A DNA stretch of 38,741 bases from Chryseobacterium sp. ISL-80 (GTDB lineage Bacteria > Bacillota > Bacilli > Bacillales > Cytobacillaceae): positions 1-38,741 of the forward strand of contig JAGGQZ010000023.1 in assembly GCA_018613055.1 (NCBI GenBank), in the 5' to 3' direction. The position numbers and the translations under genes are program-made. Under the pieces are notes generated by a model. That model saw only the letters and a program-made list of their open reading frames with translations. It did not search any database and was not told the DNA's origin. The number at the start of each line of letters is the position of its first letter. The stretch's first letter is position 1. Shown one piece after another: positions 15,354 to 23,434 of this stretch.

Positions 15354-16544
15354 ATGGATATATATGTGAGAAGAGGAGATTCATTTTGGTATTACAGCAA
15401 CCTTTTCAACATCCCGCTCCAGTTGATCATAGATTCCAACCGCGATTTGGATCCGAACGCACTGACTGTGGGCCGGACTGTGAAGATTCCCGGTTATGCC
15501 GCTGTGGATTACCGGATCCGTGCGGGGGATACTCTCTGGCAAATTGCCCGGAGCCGAAATATCCAGGTGGATGCTCTGCTGCTGGCCAATCGGAATATCA
15601 ATCCAAATGGCTTGTATATTGGCCAGATGATCAAAGTTCCAACAAGGATTACCTGGCGGATTGTCCAGGGTAAAAAAAATTACGATTATAGCTCTTTGAT
15701 GAATGATTTTAGACGATTGGAAAGTGTATACCCATTTATGAGAGTGCCATCGATCGGCAACTCCATTTTAGGAAAAAAGATTCCAGAAGCGTTGATTGGG
15801 GATGGCAAAAAAAAGGTCCATTACAATGGGGCATTCCATGCGAATGAATGGATCACTACTCCCGTCCTGATGACGTTCCTTAATGACTACCTCATGGCGT
15901 TGACAAACCAATCCTCGATACGTGGGCTGTCAATGCTGAACTTATACACCCAGACGGCTTTGTCGATTGTCCCGATGGTCAACCCTGATGGTGTCAATCT
16001 GGTACTCAATGGACCACCCGAAGAGGAGCCTTGGAATGAAAGAGTAGTAGAATGGAATAAAGGCAGCATGGACTTCAGCGGCTGGAAGGCGAACATAAGA
16101 GGTGTGGACCTGAATGACCAATTCCCTGCAGAATGGGAAAAAGAAAAAGCAAGGAATCCAACCCAGCCTGGCCCAAGGGATTATGTAGGCGAAAAGCCGT
16201 TATCGGAGCCTGAAGCAATCGCCATGGCACAATTGACACGCAATCGGGATTTCTCAAGGGTTCTCGCATTTCATACTCAGGGAGAAGTCATTTACTGGGG
16301 CTTTGAAAACCTCGAACCGCCTGAATCGGAGGCAATGGTCAATGAATTTGCCAGGGTAAGCGGCTACCAGCCAGTAAAAACGATCGAAAGCTATGCCGGA
16401 TACAAGGACTGGTTCATCCAGGACTGGCGCCGGCCTGGCTTCACAGTCGAGCTAGGGTTCGGTATCAATCCGCTGCCACTGTCTCAATTTGATGAGATTT
16501 ATGAGGAAGCCCTGGGAATCTTCCTTGCAGGTCTCTACCTTTAA
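15354..16544 (+). CDS. LysM-containing M14 peptidase (gamma-D-glutamyl-diamino acid endopeptidase type)
   Basis: The 396-aa protein has two N-terminal LysM modules (about 1-48 and 50-97; RAGDTLWQIARSRNI, LYIGQMIKVP), then an M14 zinc carboxypeptidase domain. Zinc ligands are seen as HANE (His162, Glu165) and His307 in AFHTQGE; the catalytic Glu is in VELGFG (Glu366). This plan matches endopeptidase I of Lysinibacillus sphaericus, which cuts the gamma-D-Glu-diaminopimelate bond in peptidoglycan. No signal peptide is present, as in that enzyme, suggesting action inside the sporangium or release on lysis. ATG 15354 follows AGGAGG. A terminator closes the gene. Confidence 0.9.
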   Translation: MDIYVRRGDSFWYYSNLFNIPLQLIIDSNRDLDPNALTVGRTVKIPGYAAVDYRIRAGDTLWQIARSRNIQVDALLLANRNINPNGLYIGQMIKVPTRITWRIVQGKKNYDYSSLMNDFRRLESVYPFMRVPSIGNSILGKKIPEALIGDGKKKVHYNGAFHANEWITTPVLMTFLNDYLMALTNQSSIRGLSMLNLYTQTALSIVPMVNPDGVNLVLNGPPEEEPWNERVVEWNKGSMDFSGWKANIRGVDLNDQFPAEWEKEKARNPTQPGPRDYVGEKPLSEPEAIAMAQLTRNRDFSRVLAFHTQGEVIYWGFENLEPPESEAMVNEFARVSGYQPVKTIESYAGYKDWFIQDWRRPGFTVELGFGINPLPLSQFDEIYEEALGIFLAGLYL

Positions 16545-16551
16545 AACAAAT

Positions 16552-16577
16552 GATCACCTGAAAAGGTGGTCTTTTTT
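16552..16577 (+). terminator. Terminator of the LysM-M14 peptidase gene
   Basis: GATCACCT and AGGTGGTC pair (one T-G) around GAAA, followed by six T. Confidence 0.88.
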
Positions 16578-16633
16578 CTGTATCTATATTTGGGTTTATC
16601 TGGTAAAATTGTTTTATGCAAGGGGGGAGTTAG

Positions 16634-17062
16634 TTGACTTATTCAGGAAATATATCAAAGAATATTTTGTGGGGAATCATCTTTGTGAGCGCATTTATCC
16701 TGCCTAATTTAAGCTGGATGATCCGGGTTACAATCACTCTTGCTGTGGTGGTAATTACTTTACATCAAGTCCAATTAACGATTTCCGAAAAACAGCTTGA
16801 TTATAAAATTAAATTCTTTAAGTTCATGCTTTACAGGAAAATTCTAATGCCAGAGAAAATAAAAAAAATAAAATTCGGCAGGATCGGCTGGACAACAAAA
16901 AATGCCGTCATCAAGGTGAACGGCGGTTTTAATATTGGAGTTGCCCATTTTTACAGTGAGCAGCTCATTGCTGATCTTGAAGAGTTCGCACTTGCTAATC
17001 ATATCGAAATACAAAAGACGCGGGATTTTCTGCTTTTGGAAAAATACTATACAAACAGCTAA
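16634..17062 (+). CDS. Small unrecognised membrane protein
   Basis: The 142-aa protein starts at TTG 16634, four bases after GGGGGGAG; no ATG occurs until residue 29. Two hydrophobic stretches (about 11-25 and 29-45) form a likely membrane hairpin. A basic cytoplasmic domain follows (YKIKFFKFMLYRKILMPEK, IGWTTKNAVIKVNGG) with beta-rich character resembling a membrane-anchored PH-like fold. I cannot name the family with confidence. It stands alone between two terminators and has no informative partners. Confidence 0.7.
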   Translation: MTYSGNISKNILWGIIFVSAFILPNLSWMIRVTITLAVVVITLHQVQLTISEKQLDYKIKFFKFMLYRKILMPEKIKKIKFGRIGWTTKNAVIKVNGGFNIGVAHFYSEQLIADLEEFALANHIEIQKTRDFLLLEKYYTNS

Positions 17063-17089
17063 AAAGCATCGGTCGCCCGATGCTTTTTT
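17060..17089. terminator. Bidirectional terminator
   Basis: AAAAAAGCATCGG and CCGATGCTTTTTT are perfect complements around TCGC. It ends the small membrane protein gene (plus) and, on the other strand, the secreted M14 peptidase gene. Confidence 0.92.
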
Positions 17090-17094
17090 CATGC

Positions 17095-19473
17095 TTATTT
17101 TTCATAAATGCTATTGGAAAGGAGACGGAACAGGTAGTCTGTATGATCGCGGAAGCCAGCTTCAAGGCCGATCAGCGTTACATCTTTATCCTGTTCTTTG
17201 ACGATAACAGCTTTTCCTTGAGCAGCAACATTGTTTTTCCAGTGCCCGGCTACAAAGAAGTCTGAGTTGTCGTCAAATGTTGCAGCAATCTCATCATTAC
17301 CTGTATTTTCATACCAGACAGGACGATAGACGAAGCCGAGATCATCCTCGCTGTAACCGCCAGTCATGCCTTCGCCGCTGTAATCAACTTTCGCGATTCC
17401 GTTGCTGTTGTAGCCTGCAACCACAACCGTGTTATCTGTGAGGCCTAATGCTTTAGTCGCAAGTGATGCGCCCGCACCGACCGCGATATACTTACCGCCA
17501 TTATTTAAAAATTCTTCGACATTCGTTTTGAAGAGATCGTACTGGCCAGGATTCTGGAAGCCAAATTCTTGATTGCCTGGACGTGATTGAGTTTTGGCAA
17601 TCAGACCTTCGGTACCGCTGTATACGAATACGTCAAAGCCCGTCAATCCCTGTTCGGCAACTTCAGCCGGGGTGACCTCTGTAACATCAAAACCAAGGCG
17701 TTTCAGTGCAAGTTTTGTTCCTGAATGGGACTGTGCCTTATTCATGCCGCCGTCCTTTAGGATCGCTACTTTAAGGTTTGTAACTTCTGCTGCGTCTGCA
17801 GGTATCTTTGCCGATTCGATATGCAGTCCGGATTGTTTTACAGCTGAGCCAATGGTGTTTGCGGCAGCTTCTGTGTAAAAATTGCCTGCTTCATCGCGTT
17901 TTACGGAGACGCCTTGCTGCATGAGAGTATTGGCAAGTTGAACTGCTTTTACAGAGCTGTTTGGAATCATGAATGGCCCTTTGCCGCTAACTGACCCTTG
18001 TTCCTGGATCTGGTTCACTTTTGCTGCGGTCACATCGAATTTATCTTGGACAGCTACTGCCTCAAAGCCCCAAAGCTCTGGCAGGCTCCACGCTGAAATA
18101 TCGTACATAGAGTCGACATCCTCAGTGATATCCTCGCCATCCCATAACATCGTATTGGCGAGCCCGGCCTTTGCCTGGTCCATTTTAACGATGTATGTGC
18201 CTTTCGGATAAGATTTTCCTTCCGCTGTAAAAGCTTTCGAAGCCTGGACGACTTCGATGTCGTTTTTCTGTAGATGCTTAACAGCCTTATGTGTTACGGT
18301 TGGGTCTTCTGGATCAACAGGCAGAACATAGGCAGAAGGGAAGAAGCCTTCGTCATGGAACGGGTGGTCGAAATTGATGCCTCGCTTGAACATTTCAATC
18401 TGATCCTTGATCATTTCCTGCTTGTTCTCAGTGGCATTTTTCAGGGCGCCCATAATGGCATCATACATCCAGCGAACTCCGTCAAGATCATTCGTAGGCG
18501 CTTCAAGCGTGTGGCCGTATGCACCATGATACATCGCATACATTGGCGTAAAGATCGGTGGATAATCATCCCAGCCTTCTGCGTCATCACGCTGTGGAAT
18601 ATAAGTTCCCACCATCGACTGATACAGGCTGCCCGTGAAGCTTTCCTTGTCGGACATGATTTCATTTTCCATCGCTTTTGCCTGATCCATTGCCCATTTT
18701 TGGTAAAGGTCATATTCGTAATTCGGATTGTGCGGAACGGTACAAGGCTCAATTAGGCCCTGTTTGTTTGGCGCATAACCTTTTACGTAGCCGTGCGTAT
18801 CGAGGAAGACCATTGGATTCCATTCCTTGATCAGTGAAACGGTCTCCTGGGTTTCTGGCTGTGACTGGGTGATGAAGTCACGGTTCAAATCGATTCCTTC
18901 CCCATTGAAGCGTGTCGCACCAACACGTCCATCAGGATTTTGGACCACATTGAAAATCAGGATATTATTCTCGAGGATTTCCTTAGTAGTCTCGTCATTC
19001 TCAAGAGCGAATCGCTCGATCAGCTGCATGACGGCGTCGCTGCCGACAAACTCCGTTCCATGGATGGATCCATTGATCATGACCGGCACTTTGAAGTCTG
19101 GATTGTTCTCAATCCAATCCTGTGCTTTGCCAGGGTTTTTAAACATTTGTTTTCTTAAAGCCTGGATCTTGCCGAACTTGCCCTGCGAATCAGGTGCAGC
19201 AATCGTAACGACATAAAGAGGCTGTCCCGTCGATGATTGGCCTTTTACTTCTACCTTCACACGATTGGATTGCTTTTCGATTTGTGCAAGTTTATCCCCG
19301 ATTTCCGAGAATTTCATAAAGTCATAGTTTTCACTGTTGAATAAGCTTCCGTCCTTTTCTTCATATGCATTTACATAATTCCACTTCAAGGACTCAGCTA
19401 GTGCCGGAGTCCATGGGGAGGATGCCAGCAAACTTGCAGCTACAACACCCGAGATCATTTTTTTATAATTCAT
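17095..19473 (-). CDS. Secreted M14-family zinc peptidase, 792 aa
   Basis: A Sec signal peptide (MNYKKMISGVVAASLLASS, cut after ALA) precedes an M14 catalytic domain. It has His138 and Glu141 in SIHGTEF, the NPDGR...G.DLNRDF signature, a probable third zinc ligand His227 in FLDTHG and the catalytic Glu324 in GHTLEAP. The C-terminal half, about residues 390-792, is an extra region containing a Rossmann-like segment (VAILKDGGMNKAQSHSGTK, GFDVFVYSG), perhaps a substrate-binding or class-I glutamine-amidotransferase-like fold. It is an extracellular carboxypeptidase-type enzyme, probably nutritional; specificity is unknown. The ATG at 19473 follows GGAGG. It is monocistronic, with the promoter at 19511-19539. 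Confidence 0.92.
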   Translation of the reverse strand: MNYKKMISGVVAASLLASSPWTPALAESLKWNYVNAYEEKDGSLFNSENYDFMKFSEIGDKLAQIEKQSNRVKVEVKGQSSTGQPLYVVTIAAPDSQGKFGKIQALRKQMFKNPGKAQDWIENNPDFKVPVMINGSIHGTEFVGSDAVMQLIERFALENDETTKEILENNILIFNVVQNPDGRVGATRFNGEGIDLNRDFITQSQPETQETVSLIKEWNPMVFLDTHGYVKGYAPNKQGLIEPCTVPHNPNYEYDLYQKWAMDQAKAMENEIMSDKESFTGSLYQSMVGTYIPQRDDAEGWDDYPPIFTPMYAMYHGAYGHTLEAPTNDLDGVRWMYDAIMGALKNATENKQEMIKDQIEMFKRGINFDHPFHDEGFFPSAYVLPVDPEDPTVTHKAVKHLQKNDIEVVQASKAFTAEGKSYPKGTYIVKMDQAKAGLANTMLWDGEDITEDVDSMYDISAWSLPELWGFEAVAVQDKFDVTAAKVNQIQEQGSVSGKGPFMIPNSSVKAVQLANTLMQQGVSVKRDEAGNFYTEAAANTIGSAVKQSGLHIESAKIPADAAEVTNLKVAILKDGGMNKAQSHSGTKLALKRLGFDVTEVTPAEVAEQGLTGFDVFVYSGTEGLIAKTQSRPGNQEFGFQNPGQYDLFKTNVEEFLNNGGKYIAVGAGASLATKALGLTDNTVVVAGYNSNGIAKVDYSGEGMTGGYSEDDLGFVYRPVWYENTGNDEIAATFDDNSDFFVAGHWKNNVAAQGKAVIVKEQDKDVTLIGLEAGFRDHTDYLFRLLSNSIYEK

Positions 19474-19510
19474 TTATGTATTCCTCCAAAATAGATTTGT
19501 ATATTTATAC

Positions 19511-19539
19511 ATAATAATTAGTAAAAATTATTTCGACAA
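19511..19539 (-). promoter_or_regulatory. Possible sigma-A promoter of the secreted peptidase
   Basis: The minus strand reads TTGTCG, 17 bases, then TATTAT, ending 38 bases before the start codon. The -35 is only a partial match. Confidence 0.45.
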
Positions 19540-19661
19540 TCGTACAAAACTACTAAATATTTGTCACGGTGTCATAACGCTTGATTTTGCAGGATTGGAG
19601 TGTGGTTGGGAAATAAATCGATATGAAAATATAGGAAGATAGTCACTGGGCAGAGGCAAAT

Positions 19662-19688
19662 AAAAAAACAGGGCGGTTGCCCTGTTTT
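19662..19688 (-). terminator. Terminator of the DUF948 gene
   Basis: AAAACAGGGC and GCCCTGTTTT are perfect complements around a 4-base loop, followed on the minus strand by a T-run. It overlaps the stop codon at 19687-19689. Confidence 0.9.
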
Positions 19689-20055
19689 ATTGTGGCTGCA
19701 TTGTACGATTACGGCGCTTCCGGTTCCATTGTCTTGCCTTATTTTTCTGTTCAAGTTCAGCAACAGGTTTTGCAACAAGTGCGTTCTTGAATTCAACAGG
19801 TGTCTGTTTTACAGAAAAAACAACCGTATTGACAGCTTTCTTTTTCTTTTCAAAATCATTCATAAGCTTTTGCTGTTTAAATTTAAGTGAATCGGTTTCT
19901 TCTTTGATTGCATTGGTTTTATTTTGGACGCGGGTTGCTGTCTCTTGAAGGCTGTTAATGGTTGGCTTAGTGTCTTTGAATGTTTTATATGCAACATATC
20001 CGAGATAGACGAGTGCAGCTACGATGACAGCGATGCTGATGTAGACGATGATCAT
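19687..20055 (-). CDS. DUF948 (YtxG-type) general stress protein
   Basis: The 122-aa protein has one N-terminal membrane helix (IIVYISIAVIVAALVYLGYVAY) and a cytoplasmic coiled coil (TINSLQETATRVQNKTNAIKEETDSL), ending in a basic tail (KARQWNRKRRNR). This is the DUF948 layout, whose Bacillus subtilis member YtxG is a sigma-B-controlled general stress protein of unknown function. A sigma-B-like promoter is present here too, strengthening the assignment. The ytxH/ytxJ partners are not next to it. ATG 20055 follows GGAGG. Confidence 0.85.
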   Translation of the reverse strand: MIIVYISIAVIVAALVYLGYVAYKTFKDTKPTINSLQETATRVQNKTNAIKEETDSLKFKQQKLMNDFEKKKKAVNTVVFSVKQTPVEFKNALVAKPVAELEQKNKARQWNRKRRNRTMQPQ

Positions 20056-20094
20056 GGATGATGCCTCCTTTTATTCAAATCCTTTATTTTTTAT

Positions 20095-20119
20095 TTACCC
20101 ACTTATGTTCCGTTTTAAC
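20095..20119 (-). promoter_or_regulatory. Sigma-B-like promoter of the DUF948 gene
   Basis: The minus strand reads GTTAAA, 13 bases, then GGGTAA. The sigma-B consensus is GTTTAA-N12-15-GGGTAT. Spacing is right and ten of twelve positions or better agree. It lies 40 bases upstream of the start codon. Confidence 0.65.
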
Positions 20120-20156
20120 AAAGAAATGCGCCACATCTGTCGGGATTTATTGGAAA

Positions 20157-20165
20157 TGATATAAT
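20157..20165 (+). promoter_or_regulatory. Extended -10 promoter of the YciI gene
   Basis: TGATATAAT is a perfect extended -10 element; the -35 region (CTGTCG) is poor, as is common with extended -10 promoters. It is 37 bases before the start codon. Confidence 0.6.
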
Positions 20166-20201
20166 GGAATGGAAGATTTTATAAAAAGGAGTACTTATTA
20201 G

Positions 20202-20522
20202 ATGAGTAAATTTGTTGTGATCCTGAAGGATAAACGAAATGGAGAGCTGGATTCAAAATTGCTGGCAAGGCATATTGACCATCTCAGGCAGTTAAACCAG
20301 GCGGGACAACTGATGATTGCCGGCCCATTCAAAAATAATGATCACACCATGATCATCCTGAATTGCGATGATATAGATGAAGCAATCGCACTGGCAGAAA
20401 AAGATCCGTTCATCATAGAAAAGTACTACCATACATATGACATCAATGAACTAATCGTCGCCAACGAGGAAAATAACTGGCTGATGGACAGCCCTCCGAC
20501 AAAGGGGAATCTCGTCCACTAA
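20202..20522 (+). CDS. YciI-family protein
   Basis: The 106-aa protein has the YciI/muconolactone-isomerase-like ferredoxin fold features: start FVVILKDKR, conserved His in ARHIDHLRQLNQAGQLMIAGPF, then DIDEAIALAEKDPF. Members have a conserved His-Asp pair and are thought to be small enzymes, but most have no proven reaction. It stands alone, with its own promoter and terminator. Confidence 0.85.
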   Translation: MSKFVVILKDKRNGELDSKLLARHIDHLRQLNQAGQLMIAGPFKNNDHTMIILNCDDIDEAIALAEKDPFIIEKYYHTYDINELIVANEENNWLMDSPPTKGNLVH

Positions 20523-20523
20523 T

Positions 20524-20562
20524 AAAAAAGGGACATCCAGCTAAACTGGAAGTCCCTTTTTT
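20524..20562. terminator. Bidirectional terminator
   Basis: A 17-bp stem (20524-20540 with 20546-20562, one mismatch) has A-run and T-run flanks. It closes the YciI gene (plus) and the secreted acidic repeat protein gene (minus). Confidence 0.9.
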
Positions 20563-20572
20563 GGCATTACAA

Positions 20573-22249
20573 TTATTTAGTTTCTTCCTCAACGATGACT
20601 TCCTCAGTCACAGTTTCCGCAGACTCTTCAGCCGGCTTTTCAAAAACGGCAAGTACAGCAGAAATCAAAGCAGCGAATTTCTTCGCGATTTCACTTGCGT
20701 GAGTGGCAGCCTTAGACGCAGCTTTATTGGCTGCAGAAGGGTTTACTTTTGCTTCTTCAGTCGTTTCCTCAGTAACTTCTTCAGCAGCAGTTTCGTCCGT
20801 TACAACTTCCTCAGTAGCCTCTTCAGTAGCAGTCTCATCAGTGACAACTTCTTCAATAGCCTCTTCAGTAGCAGTCTCGTCCGTTACAACTTCCTCGGTA
20901 GCCTCTTCAGTAGCAGTCTCGTCCGTTACAACTTCCTCAGCAGCCTTTTCGGTAGCAGTCTCATCAGTTGCAACATCTTCAGCAACCTCATCTTCAGTCA
21001 CTTCAACAAACAAAGCAACGGCTGAATTTTCGTTAGCTTTCTCTTTAGCAACATCGCTAGCGTTGAAAGCTTTAGACTTCATTTTGTTTGCAATAGAAGG
21101 AGATACTGTAGGTTCTTCTTCAGTAGCTTCTTCTTCAGTAACTTGGTCTTCAGTAACTACTTCTTCTTCAGTAACTTGGTCTTCAGTAACTACTTCTTCA
21201 GTAGCTTCTTCTTCAGTAACTACTTCTTCAGTAACTACTTCTTCAGTAACTACTTCTTCAGTAGCTTCTTCTTCAGTAACTACTTCTTCAGTAGCTTCTA
21301 CTTCAGTAGCTTCATCTTCAGTAACTTCGTCTTCAGTCACTTCAACAGACAAAGCAACGGCTGAATTTTCGTTAGCTTTCTCTTTAGCAACATCGCTAGC
21401 GTTGAAAGCTTTAGACTTCATTTTGTTGGCAACAGATGGAGATACCTTCTCTTGTGTATCTTCGTCTTCGTTGTCATTTTCATCTTCGTCTTCATGTTCG
21501 TCTTCATCTTCAGTCTTTACAGTCGCATCTGTATCAAGATCGATGTTTTCAGAATCGGAGTCATTATCTTCATCATCTTCTGTTTTTACAGTAGCTTTTG
21601 CATCAAGGTCGATGTCTTTGGATTCTTCTTCAGAATGTTCATCTGAATCGTCTTCATCTTCCTTTTTCATTTCAGTGTCTGCTTTTGGCTTATTTTCCTC
21701 TTCCTCTTCAGTTGCCTCAGAATCTGGGGCATCCTCTAAATCAGAGTCTGAGTCAGTATCTTCAGCTTCCTCAGAGTCAGCATTTGTTTCATCAGTCACG
21801 ATTGGCTCAAGTTCTACAACTTCTTCCACTACAGGTTCCTGGGCAACAACTTCTTCTGTTGGAACTTCCTCAACCGGTACCTCTTCAACAGGCACTTGCT
21901 GATTCGTTGCGTGGACGGCTGCATTTGGTGCCGCGTGCTTTTTGGCCGTTTCGCTTGCATGAACAGCAGCCTGTGATTTTGATGCTTTTTCCTTAGCTTC
22001 AACCTTTGCTGCAGCTTTTGGCTGAACCTTTACTGCAGGCTTTGCTGGAACAGCAGGAGTTGCTTTTACAGCAGCTTTTTTATTGGCAGTCTGGACTTTT
22101 ACAGGCTTCACGTTATGTTTTTGTTCAACCTTCACTTTTTCCGGACCGGCCGCCTGTGTGAAATGGCCTCCAGTCAGTACTCCGATTGACAATACTCCAG
22201 CTAGCATAAAAGATTTAACAACTTTAGTTCCATTCATATAATTATTCAT
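20573..22249 (-). CDS. Secreted acidic Glu/Val/Thr-repeat protein, 558 aa
   Basis: A signal peptide (MLAGVLSIGVLTGGHFTQA core, ending AAG) is followed by a Lys/Ala/Pro/Val-rich part. Then come a strongly acidic Asp/Ser/Glu region and blocks of (V)TEE(E/V)-type repeats. A degenerate module (HAS/NASxxAKxxA) appears four times: near residues 100-120, twice in almost identical copies (SPSVANKMKSKAFNASDV and SPSIANKMKSKAFNASDV), and near the C-terminus (NPSAANKAASKAATHASEI). I do not recognise the family. No sortase motif or catalytic domain is visible; acidic spacing suggests a wall-spanning or ion-binding extracellular protein. It lies 23 bases downstream of another secreted low-complexity protein, with no terminator between. 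The DNA has 15-30-base repeats that invite length change. Confidence 0.75.
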   Translation of the reverse strand: MNNYMNGTKVVKSFMLAGVLSIGVLTGGHFTQAAGPEKVKVEQKHNVKPVKVQTANKKAAVKATPAVPAKPAVKVQPKAAAKVEAKEKASKSQAAVHASETAKKHAAPNAAVHATNQQVPVEEVPVEEVPTEEVVAQEPVVEEVVELEPIVTDETNADSEEAEDTDSDSDLEDAPDSEATEEEEENKPKADTEMKKEDEDDSDEHSEEESKDIDLDAKATVKTEDDEDNDSDSENIDLDTDATVKTEDEDEHEDEDENDNEDEDTQEKVSPSVANKMKSKAFNASDVAKEKANENSAVALSVEVTEDEVTEDEATEVEATEEVVTEEEATEEVVTEEVVTEEVVTEEEATEEVVTEDQVTEEEVVTEDQVTEEEATEEEPTVSPSIANKMKSKAFNASDVAKEKANENSAVALFVEVTEDEVAEDVATDETATEKAAEEVVTDETATEEATEEVVTDETATEEAIEEVVTDETATEEATEEVVTDETAAEEVTEETTEEAKVNPSAANKAASKAATHASEIAKKFAALISAVLAVFEKPAEESAETVTEEVIVEEETK

Positions 22250-22272
22250 TATGATTATTCGCTCCCTTTTAA

Positions 22273-23172
22273 TTAACGTGATTCCGTGGCAATTGCATCG
22301 GTATACGGTAAAAAAACTGGAGCTTCAAGCGGTGGTGGGGAAGGTGGGGCATTCACCCACTGGCTCTGAAAAACAGTGACTCGCGATATCAACGGCTGCA
22401 TGAGATTTAAGTGAAATGCTTCATCCCAAATAAACCATTTATCGCTTAAAAAAGTGCTTGAGTTTCCATAACTTGACCGGTCGCTGGAAGGCCCCCCTGA
22501 AGCCTTCGTGCGTGAAGGAGGGTTAGGCAGATTGTCTCCTTTAGGATACCTATCATTTTGGGATGAATTGTTTTCATCCTTAGATGAATCGTTTTCAACC
22601 TTTTTTGCAATAGGCATCTTTCTGACTTTGGTCTTTGCTGTCTTTTTAACAGAGGACCGTGTCTGTGCAGATTCCTCTGGTCGCTCAACCATTTCCTCCA
22701 AACCGGGAGATCTTCGCTTTGTTTCTGTTACGTTTTGATCTTTTGTATGTATGGACTTGACCGCACCTTTTTTGTTTTGATCATTGCTGTGTTTTTGGTT
22801 ATGTTTCGCCTGATTGGAATTTCCGGGATTCGATGCCCTGGGCGTTTGGGGTTGTGCTGCTTTCTCATTTTTCTTCAACGAAGTAGCCTTCCCATTTGCT
22901 TTCAATGTATCGACAGGCTTATCCGGTATCTTGGCCTGGACGGGTTTCTGGACAACTTCTTTCTGGACCGGCTGTTTTTTAACAGCAGGTTTTTCTGAAG
23001 ATTTTGCTGCATCCCCGGCATTCTCTGCCTTATTTAGCAGAGCAGCCTGCTGGGCAGCCACAGCTTGTGACCCCTTTCCGGCGTTTGAATCTTTTTCGGC
23101 GAAAGCCATGTCTGGCACCAACAAAGCAACACTAGCAATAAAGCCAGTAATGATTAGTTGTCGGAAGTGCAT
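22273..23172 (-). CDS. Secreted Lys/Gln/Pro-rich protein, 299 aa
   Basis: The start at 23172 (MHFRQLII) has a near-perfect AAAGGAGGTGAAAGG ribosome site; an upstream in-frame start at 23256 has none. The signal peptide (MHFRQLIITGFIASVALL, cut after AFA) leads to a basic, Lys/Gln/Ala/Asn/Ser-rich disordered stretch. It ends in a short hydrophobic C-terminal block (SDKWFIWDEAFHLNL, VFQSQWVNAPPSPPPLEAP). No family is recognised. The two proteins of this unit look complementary: this one mostly basic, the downstream one acidic. Both are exported and probably cotranscribed, which suggests a joint surface function; that is inference. Confidence 0.7.
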   Translation of the reverse strand: MHFRQLIITGFIASVALLVPDMAFAEKDSNAGKGSQAVAAQQAALLNKAENAGDAAKSSEKPAVKKQPVQKEVVQKPVQAKIPDKPVDTLKANGKATSLKKNEKAAQPQTPRASNPGNSNQAKHNQKHSNDQNKKGAVKSIHTKDQNVTETKRRSPGLEEMVERPEESAQTRSSVKKTAKTKVRKMPIAKKVENDSSKDENNSSQNDRYPKGDNLPNPPSRTKASGGPSSDRSSYGNSSTFLSDKWFIWDEAFHLNLMQPLISRVTVFQSQWVNAPPSPPPLEAPVFLPYTDAIATESR

Positions 23173-23364
23173 CCTTTCACCTCCTTTCAAAGCAAGAATC
23201 TGTCTCAGGAATAGCATTCCGTAATTTAAACCTGTTTTTGTCGGTTTTTGCAGCATTTTAGAAGAAACCGTTCTTTTAACCTAGCAGTCTGCTCATAAGG
23301 AATGATTCAAATTTCCTTTCTTTTTGGTACTTATTATTCTGGGTGGAAATTAATTGGCTTTCTC

Positions 23365-23392
23365 TTGCCCTTTTTTTAAAAAAGAGTAGAAT
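23365..23392 (+). promoter_or_regulatory. Possible sigma-A promoter of the DMT transporter
   Basis: TTGCCC (23365-23370), a 16-base spacer and TAGAAT (23387-23392) lie 43 bases before the start codon. Confidence 0.45.
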
Positions 23393-23434
23393 GGAAATTA
23401 TGCTTTACTCGTTTAAATGAAAGAAGGATACATC

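Noticed and set aside
20703-21902. A 399-codon Ser/Val/Thr-rich plus-strand open frame
   Set aside because: It is the antisense of the acidic repeat protein; GAA-rich repeats produce long stop-free antisense frames. No ribosome site.
23354-23370. TTGGCTTTCTCTTGCCC as a third sigma-54 promoter before the DMT gene
   Set aside because: GG and GC are nine, not ten, bases apart and no TGTCC-N7-GGACA site is present; spacing is strict for sigma-54.
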